A stretch of 64,000 bases of DNA, taken from the NCBI RefSeq assembly GCF_029023725.1, contig NZ_CP119075.1, positions 553,501 through 617,500 on the forward strand. Reading direction: 5' to 3'. Source of the DNA: Synoicihabitans lomoniglobus (GTDB lineage: Bacteria > Verrucomicrobiota > Verrucomicrobiia > Opitutales > Opitutaceae). Below are positions 56,175 through 64,000 of the stretch, piece after piece. Position numbers and translations under genes: made by a program. The first letter of the stretch is position 1, and the number at the start of each line of letters is the position of its first letter. The notes beneath the pieces are model-generated. The model had not been told where the DNA came from, searched no databases, and saw nothing but the letters and a program-made list of their open reading frames with translations.

Positions 56175-56566
56175 CGCCGGTAGAACTCATGTTTGCGCTG
56201 CGTCGACAGCCGCCTTTTGACAGCATGTCGGATGGCGAATTGGAGATAGCGGCGAAAGTGGTGGTGGAACGCAGCTTCGCCCCCGGTGCATTGGTGTTGG
56301 GACCGGGGGAACCCTTTCGGCGACTGCTGTTGCGTCTCGACGGGAGTTGGCAGACGGATAGCCGAAGCCTTCCGACCATCTTGGGCGTGGAGTCACTGCT
56401 CACGGGTATTGAAGGACCGGGCGAAGTGAGGGCGGGTCCCGACGGCGTGCGTTGTCTCACCATGACGCGCGGGCATTTTTTCACGTTGGTCAATGAGTGT
56501 CCCGCGTTGCTGTTGTCCCTTTTGTCCATGGCCGATGAGCCTCCGGAAACTCGTCCGTTCCTATGA
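56171..56566 (+). CDS. Small cyclic-nucleotide-binding-like domain protein
   Basis: A 131-residue protein made of one jelly-roll-like domain: LRRQPPFDSMSDGELEIA is the usual helix before the cNMP fold (F-x-x-L/M-S-x-x-E), then VVERSFAPGALVLGPGEPFRRLLLRLDG matches the 'G..i...G....' turn, and TRGHFFTLVNECPALLLSLL the last helix. The phosphate-binding cassette (FGExA-R) is not evident, so it probably does not bind cAMP in the classical way. It closely resembles in style the C-terminal domain of the transporter-like protein in the same operon. 4-bp overlap at both ends. Confidence 0.75.
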   Translation: MTPVELMFALRRQPPFDSMSDGELEIAAKVVVERSFAPGALVLGPGEPFRRLLLRLDGSWQTDSRSLPTILGVESLLTGIEGPGEVRAGPDGVRCLTMTRGHFFTLVNECPALLLSLLSMADEPPETRPFL

Positions 56567-57894
56567 GACTGCGCACACAAACATTCTGGGGAATCGTGCC
56601 ACTTTTTCTGGTCGTGGGCATCGCGGGATCAGGGGTGTCTTGGTTGTTGGAATCCCGAGAGCTGCGCCATGGGGCGGAAGCCCAAGCGCGCACCATGGCC
56701 GTTTCGCTGGCGGAGTATCTTTATGGTCAATCGTGGCCGACCCAAAGTGCGGCGGCGCAGGAACGGCTGGAACGTGCGGAAGTGCGATTTGAGTATTGGA
56801 AGTTCGTCCGCGCCATCCAGCTGTGGGATCAATCGGGGCGACGCGTGCATCGTTGGGTCTCTCCGGCCGCGGGAGAGGTGGAGGATGCGCGTTGGATGCA
56901 AGCGGAGGTTGCGACGGGAACTGAAGAGAGTGCCGTCGGGGAACTCATTAGGAAATCGGCCGATTCGGCCGTGGCCCGGGGCGGAGCGTTGGTATGGTCC
57001 GCTGACGGGCAGCTTCAAGGTTGGGTGGAGTGTGAACTCGATGCGAATGACTGGTTGACCGAAAGCCGTCACCAAGAAGTGGGCAACCTACGTCGCGTGG
57101 TGGGGATTGTTATACTGGGCGTTATACTGGCCTGGTTGGTCAGTCGCTTACTGGCTGGTGATGTGCGTCGCCTGATTTCGTCGGCTCGTGCGGTCGGGGA
57201 GGGCAAATATGTCGCGCCGGATGATCTGCGGGTGAGAGAATTCGCGGAGTTGAGCGAGTCGTTCGGAGTGTTGGATGGCCTCACCCACGAGTATCGACTG
57301 AAATTTCGGCGCGCGATGATTGAAAATGAGGTGTTTCGCACGAGTGGGGTGCTGGCGCAGGCGTTCCGGGCTGAGGTGATGCCGTCAATTGATCAACACA
57401 TTGCCGGACGCCGAGTGATGAGCCGATTGTTCGATGCGAGCGAATGCTCCCGCTGGCATGGTGCGGGAGGAGATGATCAAACGGGCTGGTTGTGGTTCGG
57501 CCGGGTGGAGGGACTGGTGGGTAGCGAAGTGGCGCGACTGGCGTTCACCGTAAAAAGTGAGCTGGAGACGTTGCTGATTCGTCAGAAGGTGGATCCGGTG
57601 GAGGCCCTCCAAGAGCTGGCCGGGTATTATCAAATCACACGGGCAATTGTGGTCACCTGGACGTCGGCATCGACCGATTTGGAAATTTTCGATTACAACC
57701 GCGAAACGGATGTCGTCGCCCGTCGGCGGCTGACATCTCCGGTTCGGTTCGTCGGCCACGATTTGGTCGCTGATGAAGGTGCGACGATTGATGTGGTGGT
57801 GGCGTCAGCGGCGGATGCGGGAGTCGAGCAAATCTATGATCATATTGTTCGATTCCTGGGCGACACCGACGCGGTGGTGACCATCGTCGAGTGA
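56563..57894 (+). CDS. HAMP-domain membrane sensor with degenerate SpoIIE/PP2C-like output
   Basis: A 443-residue protein. TM1 (FWGIVPLFLVVGIAGSGVSW), a periplasmic sensor (about 30-175), TM2 (VVGIVILGVILAWLVSRLL), HAMP (LLAGDVRRLISSARAVGEGKY), coiled-coil linker, then a C-terminal domain (about 260-443). That domain has the order of SpoIIE phosphatases: GAGGDDQTGWLWFGRVEGLVGSE, where the active form has GDxxD...DvxGHG; VDPVEALQELAGYY; LEIFDYNRETD. The expected metal-binding Asp residues are replaced, so I infer a pseudophosphatase. Last gene of the operon. The next gene is convergent 31 bp away. Confidence 0.78.
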   Translation: MRLRTQTFWGIVPLFLVVGIAGSGVSWLLESRELRHGAEAQARTMAVSLAEYLYGQSWPTQSAAAQERLERAEVRFEYWKFVRAIQLWDQSGRRVHRWVSPAAGEVEDARWMQAEVATGTEESAVGELIRKSADSAVARGGALVWSADGQLQGWVECELDANDWLTESRHQEVGNLRRVVGIVILGVILAWLVSRLLAGDVRRLISSARAVGEGKYVAPDDLRVREFAELSESFGVLDGLTHEYRLKFRRAMIENEVFRTSGVLAQAFRAEVMPSIDQHIAGRRVMSRLFDASECSRWHGAGGDDQTGWLWFGRVEGLVGSEVARLAFTVKSELETLLIRQKVDPVEALQELAGYYQITRAIVVTWTSASTDLEIFDYNRETDVVARRRLTSPVRFVGHDLVADEGATIDVVVASAADAGVEQIYDHIVRFLGDTDAVVTIVE

Positions 57895-57925
57895 CGCTGC
57901 CTGATCGCGCTCGTTGATGGTGTTA

Positions 57926-59206
57926 CTATTCCGAAGGTGCGGTGGTCAGCGCCGGGCTACCCTTCGCGGTGGCCAAGACCGCCGACCGCACGATGTCGAT
58001 TCCGGCGTCGAGGGTGGCTTCATCAATGGTGAGCGGCGGGAGAAATTTCAGCACGTTTTTGCCGGAGCCGCAGATCTCGATGATCAAACCCTGCTGGAAG
58101 GCTTCACTGGCGACGGCCTGACAACGGGAGGCTTGTTTGAATTCCAGGCCGTGAATCATGCCGACTCCGCGGGGCTTGGCCTCGATTTCCGGCAACTCGG
58201 CCGCGAGCGCATGCAGACGTGCGGACATGTGCGCGCCGCGGGCAGCGATTTGAGCCGTGAATTCAGCCGTGGCCCAGTAGTTGAGCGCCTCGGTGGCGGC
58301 GACGAAGGCCAGATTGTTACCGCGGAACGTGCCGGTGTGTTCACCGGGTTTCCATTGATCGTGTTCGGGTTTGATCAACAGCAGTGACATCGGCAGACCG
58401 CACCCGCTGATTGATTTGGAAAGTGCAATCAGGTCCGGCCGGATGCCGGTGCGTTCGAAACTGAAGAAGCTACCCGTGCGCCCGCACCCGACTTGGATGT
58501 CGTCGACGATGAGCAGGATGCCGTGTTGCTGGCAAAGGTCGGCAACACCCTGCAACCACTCCGTCCGCGCAATGTTGACTCCGCCTTCGGCCTGCACCGT
58601 TTCCAGGACGATGGCGGCCGGGAGGTCGATGCCGCTGGATGTATCCGATAAGGAACGACGCAAGTAGGCGAGGGTGTCGACCCCGGCTCCGAGATAGCCG
58701 TCGAAAGGCATGAAGCTCGCGTCCAGTCGTTGAGTCCAGGCTTCATGGCGAAAGTGACGATTGGCCGTGACGGCGAGAGCCCCGGCGCTCAACCCATGGT
58801 AGGCGTTGGTGAAGGCGATGACGTTGCGGCGCTTCGTCACGCGGCGGGCGAGTTTGAGAGCCGCCTCGATCGCGTTGGTGCCGGTGGGCGCGGTGAACTG
58901 CAGCTTGTAGTCCATGCCGCGGGGCTCGAGGATGACTTCTTCAAACCGCTCCAAAAAGCGCTGTTTGGCGACAGTCGCCATATCCAGGCTGTGCAGCACG
59001 CCGCCCTCCTGCAGATAGGCGATCAAGGCCTCCCGCATGGCGGGCGGGTTGTGCCCGTAGTTGAGCGCTCCGGCGCCGGCAAAGAAGTCGACGTAGGGCC
59101 GACCTTCACGATCGAAGAGGCGCGCGCCTTCCGCGCGTTCGAAGATGGTGGGGTAGGAACGGGAGTAGGACCGAATCTCCGATTCGCGCCGTTGGAATAT
59201 GTTCAT
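57926..59206 (-). CDS. Diaminobutyrate--2-oxoglutarate aminotransferase
   Basis: A 426-residue class III PLP aminotransferase of the EctB/Dat group, which makes 2,4-diaminobutyrate from aspartate semialdehyde. MNIFQRRESEIRSYSRSYPTIF is the typical EctB opening. GAGALNYGHNPP, FTAPTGTNAIEAALKLAR, YHGLSAGALA and the PLP Asp in LLIVDDIQVGCGRTG are family motifs; the Schiff-base Lys is in LIALSKSISGCGLPMSL. TGTFRGNN follows. The normal ectoine genes ectA and ectC are not adjacent; instead it follows the NRPS gene by 45 bp on the same strand. Diaminobutyrate is therefore probably a monomer for the peptide, as in several siderophores and lipopeptides. Confidence 0.92.
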   Translation of the reverse strand: MNIFQRRESEIRSYSRSYPTIFERAEGARLFDREGRPYVDFFAGAGALNYGHNPPAMREALIAYLQEGGVLHSLDMATVAKQRFLERFEEVILEPRGMDYKLQFTAPTGTNAIEAALKLARRVTKRRNVIAFTNAYHGLSAGALAVTANRHFRHEAWTQRLDASFMPFDGYLGAGVDTLAYLRRSLSDTSSGIDLPAAIVLETVQAEGGVNIARTEWLQGVADLCQQHGILLIVDDIQVGCGRTGSFFSFERTGIRPDLIALSKSISGCGLPMSLLLIKPEHDQWKPGEHTGTFRGNNLAFVAATEALNYWATAEFTAQIAARGAHMSARLHALAAELPEIEAKPRGVGMIHGLEFKQASRCQAVASEAFQQGLIIEICGSGKNVLKFLPPLTIDEATLDAGIDIVRSAVLATAKGSPALTTAPSE

Positions 59207-59251
59207 GTGGGAGGGGTTGGCAGGATGCTGGCCAGCACGAGCTCGACTAAA

Positions 59252-62200
59252 TTAACACGTGATATTGGTCAAAATGTCACGCAGTGACTGTGCGTTGGGA
59301 CTCAAATAGGGTGGATACAGCATGGCATTATGATCACCTTGTGCAGGGTGAACGCGGTAACTTCCCCGGGTGACGTCGCGCCACCCATGGGTGCGAGTCA
59401 ACGGAATGTTATTTTCATCAATGTGGTCGACCGAATCCTGGCAGACCATGCCATGGATGTCGGCTGCAACTTGATGTTGATCAGTGCTATGACTCATCAA
59501 GTCGTAGTAGGCGGCGATGACGCGCGCTGCCTTGTCGCGTAACAGCGGGGTGGAGACGTAGGGCCGGATGCTTTCGTGATCCAGAAAAGCAGCCGTGACT
59601 TTCTCGCACTCGCCCGGGGGGAAAGTAATGGGGTGCACGACTTGTGCGCTATCAAACATCACGATGGCGGCCACCCGGCGGCCCCGGCGTTCGAGCTCGG
59701 CGGTGACGTGGTAGGCGAGATTGCCGCCGGCGGAGTATCCGCCCAGGACGATGGATCCGTCGGGCTGAGTGGTCGTGATCAAATCCACGTAGTCACCCAA
59801 GCGGGACGCTGCCACGATGAAATTGAAACCGTAGACGGCGTAGTCCGGGAGCTCCTGCGCCAGTTGCACGTAGCCGAGCGCGTCGCCGGTGCCGGGAGGG
59901 AACAGAAAGAACGGATGACGATTTTCGTCCCCGGGGTTGAGCAACACCATGGGATCGTCGATGCCTTCCGTGCCGAACCGAGCGCGGTCGAGGAGCAACT
60001 CCGCTTGGGCGCGCACGGTGGTGGCTTTGAACAACGCGGTGAGGGGAAGCGAAAGGGCGAAGGTTTCGCGCAGTCGGGCGGCGAGTTTGGTCACTTTGAG
60101 ACTATGTCCGCCGACATCGAAAAAATTGTCGGTGACGCCGATGGCAGACATTTCGAGGACTTCCTGCCAGAGTTTGAGCACCGTTTTTTCGGTGGGAGTA
60201 ACCGGTGCCATCTGGTTCCCCGGACGATCGGCGGTGGTCCACTCCGGCGGTGGCAGGGCCGCCCGGTCAACCTTGCCGTTGGGGGTGAGTGGCAACGCGT
60301 CCAGAAAAACGAACTGAGCCGGAAGCATGTAGGCGGGCAAAGCCTGCGAGAGGTGGGATCGCAGGGATTCGATCGTGGTCGGACCGACCACGTAAGCGAC
60401 CAACGCCAGTGATTTGTCCATCGCTTTCCGCGCCACGACAACGGCATCGTGCACGTCGTCAAGCTGCCGCAGGCGGGTTTCGATTTCTCCGGGCTCAATC
60501 CGGAACCCGCGAATCTTCACCTGATCGTCCTTTCGACCCAGATACTCGACCGTGCCGTTGGCGGTCCAACGCCCGAGGTCACCGGTGCGATACAATCGCG
60601 CGGTGTTGTCTTCACTGAACGGGTGCGGGATGAATTTTGCGTCCGTCAGGGCGGAATCTCCCAAGTATCCGCGCGCCAGTCCATCGCCGCCAGTGCAGAT
60701 CTCACCGGCCACTCCGACCGGGACCAATTGATCCCGGGTATCGAGAATATACACGGATGTATTCGCAATGGGACTACCGAGCGGAATGTTTTCGGAATGG
60801 TCGCGGTCGATGCGATGACAGCACGTGAAGGTGGTGTTCTCCGTCGGTCCGTAGCCATTGATCACGGTGAGCTGCGGATGCGCCGCCCGGATGCGGTTGA
60901 TGTGCGGCGCCGACAGTTTTTCCCCGCCGACCAGCAGGGTGCGGAGACCGCCAAACAACGACAGGTCGGCGTCGGCGAGTTGATTGCACAAGCTCGAGGT
61001 CAGCCAGAGCGTGGTGATACCATGGGTCGTGATGAGTTGTTTCAGGGCCTCGGGGTCGAGCACCGCCTTTTCCGGCGGTCGGCACAACGCCCCCCCATTG
61101 AGCAGCGCCCCCCAGATCTCGAACGTCGACGCATCGAATGCCAGGGCCCCGGTCATCAAGATGCGATCGGTCGCGGAGAGCCGGATGAAGTTGGTTTCCT
61201 TCACCAGTCTCAGGACGGCGCGATGTTCGACCAGCACTCCCTTGGGCCGCCCGGTCGTGCCCGAAGTATAGATGGCGTAGGCGAGTGCGGTGGGCCGGGC
61301 GCGTTCCGGCAGCGCGGCAGGCGACAGTTCGCTCAGTTGCCGCGCGTCTCGTTGTTGCTTGGACTTGGCGACGGGGTTCGGGACTGTCGCCGCGGACTTG
61401 TCGATGCGCAGGATGGCATCGTAACCGAAACGCGAAAGTTCACTCTCCGCTTCGCCGAGCATGTTTGAAAATTCGATGGTCGCGATTTCGGGCCAGTCGC
61501 ATTGGAGGTCGCGCCAGAATGCTCGAGACACAAACAAGTCTTCGGAGCGGTCCACCTTGGTGCGGACCCCCTCCGCCGCATGTTCGCGTTGATAGCCCAG
61601 AAGTTCGGTCTCAAACGCGACTTTGGTGTCCTGATCCCAGACATTACCGAGAAACAACGTGCCCTGCGCGGGCATGAGATCGATGGCCTGGCGTAGCACG
61701 TCGCGCAGATAGTTTACGCCGCTGAAACACTGCAGCACGCTGTTGATGATCACGACATCGTAGTCGGCGGTCGGCACCTCCCGCAGAGCGTGAGCGGGCA
61801 AGTGTTGCAGGGTGATGTTGGTGGCATCGCGGCGGGTCATTTCCTGCCGGGTCCAAGCCAGGATACGGGCGGAAAGGTCGGTGCCATGGTAGGCGGCCAC
61901 GAGCGGGGCCAGACGAAACATGCTGATGCCGGAAGCGCAGCCCACTTCGAGGACCCGATCGGTGGGACGCAGCAGCGGGGAGAGTTTGCGACGAATGTTC
62001 ACGCCGTATGCGTCCATCACTTCGCGGCTGAGTAGTTCGCCGGTGAAACTGCTGCGCCATCCACCGCCGGAGATATCGTCAACGGTTTGGTCGCCGACCA
62101 AGTCCCAGATTTCTTCGCGCATGAACTCGCCGATGCCTTCAGGCTCCGCGTGGATGTCGGGACTGTCAGGACAACACAGCAAACCCAGCTCCGGACATTC

Positions 62201-62656
62201 CCATTGCAATCGATTCAAGCGACGGATGTGTCGCCGACTGCCGATGAGGGCGCGGGCTTGAGTCTCGCGCAGCATGTGCCCCGAACGTGCGGTCGGCATA
62301 TCGGTGTCAAGCGGGAGATAGGCGCCGCCGGCCGTGAGTATGCCCAGCAATGTGGTGGCGATGTCGAACGCCGAATCAAGCATGACACCCACAAAGCCTT
62401 CGGGGCCGAGTTCATGATCCAACAGCAAACGGGCGATCCGATTGGCCTGGGCCGCCACCTCCGCGTAGGTGTGGTTGCCTTCGGGACCGACAATGGCAAT
62501 TGCTGCCGGGGTCGAAGTGGCCTGGCGAAAAAACTCGGCGGGAATGGTGGAGTCGCGCGGATAGGCCGTGGCGTTGTCGTTGAAGCTCTGGACGAGAGAA
62601 AGCAGGTCGTCACGTTGTTCGTCGTCGGCGAGTAGATTGAAGTCTCCGAGTTTCAT
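59252..62656 (-). CDS. Nonribosomal peptide synthetase A(interrupted by MT)-PCP-TE
   Basis: A 1134-residue terminal NRPS module. The adenylation domain starts with FFRQATSTPAAIAIVGPEG. Motif A2 (GGAYLPLDTDMP, about residue 110) is followed by a methyltransferase insert (about 170-435; motif I VLEVGCASGISMF near 234, YHGTDLSARILAWTR), then A3 (YTSGTTGRPKG, about 462), A5 (NGYGPTENTTF), A7/A8 (YRTGDLGRW; GRKDDQVKIRGFRIEPGEIE) and A10 (PNGKVDR). The PCP site is DNFFDVGGHSLK (about 849). The thioesterase has GGYSAGG (about 972) and the final His in GDHNAML. The active-site code read by eye is DAFWLGGTFK, one residue from a valine code. No condensation domain is in this protein; it is supplied by the upstream gene 5 bp away. 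Confidence 0.95.
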   Translation of the reverse strand: MKLGDFNLLADDEQRDDLLSLVQSFNDNATAYPRDSTIPAEFFRQATSTPAAIAIVGPEGNHTYAEVAAQANRIARLLLDHELGPEGFVGVMLDSAFDIATTLLGILTAGGAYLPLDTDMPTARSGHMLRETQARALIGSRRHIRRLNRLQWECPELGLLCCPDSPDIHAEPEGIGEFMREEIWDLVGDQTVDDISGGGWRSSFTGELLSREVMDAYGVNIRRKLSPLLRPTDRVLEVGCASGISMFRLAPLVAAYHGTDLSARILAWTRQEMTRRDATNITLQHLPAHALREVPTADYDVVIINSVLQCFSGVNYLRDVLRQAIDLMPAQGTLFLGNVWDQDTKVAFETELLGYQREHAAEGVRTKVDRSEDLFVSRAFWRDLQCDWPEIATIEFSNMLGEAESELSRFGYDAILRIDKSAATVPNPVAKSKQQRDARQLSELSPAALPERARPTALAYAIYTSGTTGRPKGVLVEHRAVLRLVKETNFIRLSATDRILMTGALAFDASTFEIWGALLNGGALCRPPEKAVLDPEALKQLITTHGITTLWLTSSLCNQLADADLSLFGGLRTLLVGGEKLSAPHINRIRAAHPQLTVINGYGPTENTTFTCCHRIDRDHSENIPLGSPIANTSVYILDTRDQLVPVGVAGEICTGGDGLARGYLGDSALTDAKFIPHPFSEDNTARLYRTGDLGRWTANGTVEYLGRKDDQVKIRGFRIEPGEIETRLRQLDDVHDAVVVARKAMDKSLALVAYVVGPTTIESLRSHLSQALPAYMLPAQFVFLDALPLTPNGKVDRAALPPPEWTTADRPGNQMAPVTPTEKTVLKLWQEVLEMSAIGVTDNFFDVGGHSLKVTKLAARLRETFALSLPLTALFKATTVRAQAELLLDRARFGTEGIDDPMVLLNPGDENRHPFFLFPPGTGDALGYVQLAQELPDYAVYGFNFIVAASRLGDYVDLITTTQPDGSIVLGGYSAGGNLAYHVTAELERRGRRVAAIVMFDSAQVVHPITFPPGECEKVTAAFLDHESIRPYVSTPLLRDKAARVIAAYYDLMSHSTDQHQVAADIHGMVCQDSVDHIDENNIPLTRTHGWRDVTRGSYRVHPAQGDHNAMLYPPYLSPNAQSLRDILTNITC

Positions 62657-62661
62657 GGTTG

Positions 62662-64000
62662 TCAGGAATTGGGCGTCGAACCGATCATGTCGGCGAAGCG
62701 ATCGAGCAGGCTGAGATAGCGGCGGATGGTGGCGGCTTTGAAGAGACCAGCGTCGTATTCGAGCACGAGCTCGATGGTATCTCCGTCGTCGCTGGCAAAC
62801 AGGGTGAGATCGAACTTGGAGGTGTGGAACGTATGATCGAACGGGGTTATCTCGGGGCCGTTCGGGGAGGGCGTGTTGCTGGGAAGAGGCACCCCGATGT
62901 CCACGTGAACATCGGCGAAATTTTGAAACGCATAGACGATGTTGAGCAACGGCTGGCGATTGGCGGCGCGATCGGGGTTGAGCTGCTGCACCATGAGGTC
63001 GAAGGGATACTCCTGATGTTCCAAAGCGGCGTCGGCCGTTTCCACGACCTGGTTGAGCAGCGCGTCGAAATCCATCGAGGCATCAAGGCGCGCACGGACG
63101 GGCAGCAGATTGACGAAGAAGCCGAGCAAGTTTTCCAAGTCGGGGTGGTGTCGGTTGGCGTGACTCACGCCGATGCAAAAGTCGGGCTGTTGCGTGAGTT
63201 GAAACAACAGCAGATCGAACACTGCCAGCAACGTGTTGGCGACGGTCGTGCGCCGTTCGGTGGCGCGACGACGCAACGCGGCGGTGGCAACCGCCCCGAG
63301 AGTGTGTTTCTCATGATCGCCCCGGAAGTCACGTTCGGTGGTCGAGGGGAAATCGTAGGGCAGCGCCAGGGCGGAGGGGGCGCCGCGCAATGCATGCAAC
63401 CAATAGCTTTCCTCGCGGTCCCAACCGCGGGCTTTTTGCCAACAAGCGAAATCCTTGTAGTGCAGGCGCAGGGCGGGCAGCGGAGGCGTGGCACCACTCA
63501 TGGCGGCTGCATAGGCGGCGAAAATTTCACGATACAGCACGTTGCCCGACCAACCGTCTCCCACGATGTGATGAATCGTTTGGAGATAAACCCAGCGATC
63601 ATCCTTCAGTTGCAACAAGGTCGTGCGCAGCAGTGGCGGGGTCTTGAGATCGAAGGGGGCGACCGCTTCCCGGTCGGCGATGGAACGAGCTTCGGATTCG
63701 GCGTCGCTTGAGTCGCGCAGGTCGACGCGGTTGAGCGTATACGGAACGTCGGCGTGAATGCGTTGCACCGGATCGCCTTCGATTTCCGTAAATTCCGTGC
63801 GCAGGGCCTCATGTCTTTGGATCACACGGGCAATGGCTTGTTCGAGCGCGGTGGGGTCAAGTGGACCGTCCACCCGATAAGCTTCCGGCATGTTGTAAGC
63901 CGTCTCGCCACCGAGTTGGTGCAGCAGCCACAAGCGTTGCTGGGCGTAGGAGAGCGGATAGTGCGGCGCCGGCGCAGCGAGAGGGATTTGCCGGTCGCCT
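62662..64000 (-). CDS. NRPS condensation domain, 3' end of a larger gene (partial)
   Basis: The last 446 or so residues of an NRPS protein whose 5' end lies outside the window. The condensation domain begins at the window edge (YPLSYAQQRLWLLHQL, motif C1) and has RHEALRTEF (C2), the catalytic HHIVGDGWS (C3, HHxxxDG), LLGFFVNLLPVR (C5) and HQEYPFDLMVQQL (C6). It ends straight after the domain, five bases before the next NRPS gene. Module boundaries are thus split between proteins at C/A. The frame stays open to the edge of the window, so it is reported to 64000; the start is not in the window. Confidence 0.94.
   Translation of the reverse strand, partial: GDRQIPLAAPAPHYPLSYAQQRLWLLHQLGGETAYNMPEAYRVDGPLDPTALEQAIARVIQRHEALRTEFTEIEGDPVQRIHADVPYTLNRVDLRDSSDAESEARSIADREAVAPFDLKTPPLLRTTLLQLKDDRWVYLQTIHHIVGDGWSGNVLYREIFAAYAAAMSGATPPLPALRLHYKDFACWQKARGWDREESYWLHALRGAPSALALPYDFPSTTERDFRGDHEKHTLGAVATAALRRRATERRTTVANTLLAVFDLLLFQLTQQPDFCIGVSHANRHHPDLENLLGFFVNLLPVRARLDASMDFDALLNQVVETADAALEHQEYPFDLMVQQLNPDRAANRQPLLNIVYAFQNFADVHVDIGVPLPSNTPSPNGPEITPFDHTFHTSKFDLTLFASDDGDTIELVLEYDAGLFKAATIRRYLSLLDRFADMIGSTPNS

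Noticed and set aside
57926-59206. Ectoine biosynthesis cluster
   Set aside because: An EctB-like aminotransferase alone is not enough; ectA and ectC are absent and the neighbours are NRPS genes.

Overview
The window is GC-rich chromosomal DNA from a Gram-negative bacterium. It encodes an apolipoprotein N-acyltransferase, a type II secretion secretin and an outer-membrane DUF481 protein. The long SecA with a CxCx8CH zinc tail, the orphan duplicated ABC permease, the secreted cyclophilin/Ig proteins ending in a repeated GFVLRGDGxKP-type domain, the SBBP-repeat protein and the sialate O-acetylesterase together suggest a Verrucomicrobiota member, most likely Opitutaceae. That assignment is inference, because there is no rRNA gene in the window. 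Few genes have a clear Shine-Dalgarno sequence. GTAG-headed palindromic (REP-like) elements are scattered between genes.

Layout. 1-11 kb is housekeeping: dprA, a HIT protein, an unknown gene coupled to nrdR, a glutamine amidotransferase (trpG/pabA), tgt, a hybrid histidine kinase, a UDP-glucuronate decarboxylase and secA. 11.1-14.3 kb is a compact minus-strand operon of a MotA/TolQ/ExbB-like channel protein with a long coiled-coil tail and three small membrane or exported partners; it matches no named system known to me. 14.4-26.2 kb holds lnt, a TPR protein, a NarL-type two-component system upstream of an orphan ADOP-type permease, an exported hydrolase, an RRM protein, an exported sugar isomerase-like protein and a sialate O-acetylesterase. 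A tRNA-Arg(CCT) and an SBBP-repeat protein follow. 29.6-44.9 kb is a type II secretion locus in two opposed blocks (gspGHIJKLM on plus, gspDEF on minus), separated by a MarR regulator and two paralogous exported cyclophilin/Ig proteins that could be secretion clients. aroC, a degenerate P-loop protein and a DUF481 protein come next.

48.2-57.9 kb is a seven-gene plus-strand operon in which every junction overlaps by 4-10 bp. It encodes a DAP/ornithine-decarboxylase-like PLP enzyme, a HemK-like methyltransferase, a second SAM methyltransferase, a giant nucleotide-transporter-like/HEAT/cNMP-like membrane protein, a HAMP sensor, a lone cNMP-like domain and a second HAMP sensor with what looks like a degenerate SpoIIE/PP2C domain. 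This is the best candidate for an undescribed system.

57.9-64 kb (minus) is the 3' end of a nonribosomal peptide cluster: a condensation domain running off the window, an A-PCP-TE protein whose adenylation domain is interrupted by a methyltransferase between motifs A2 and A3, and a diaminobutyrate-type aminotransferase.
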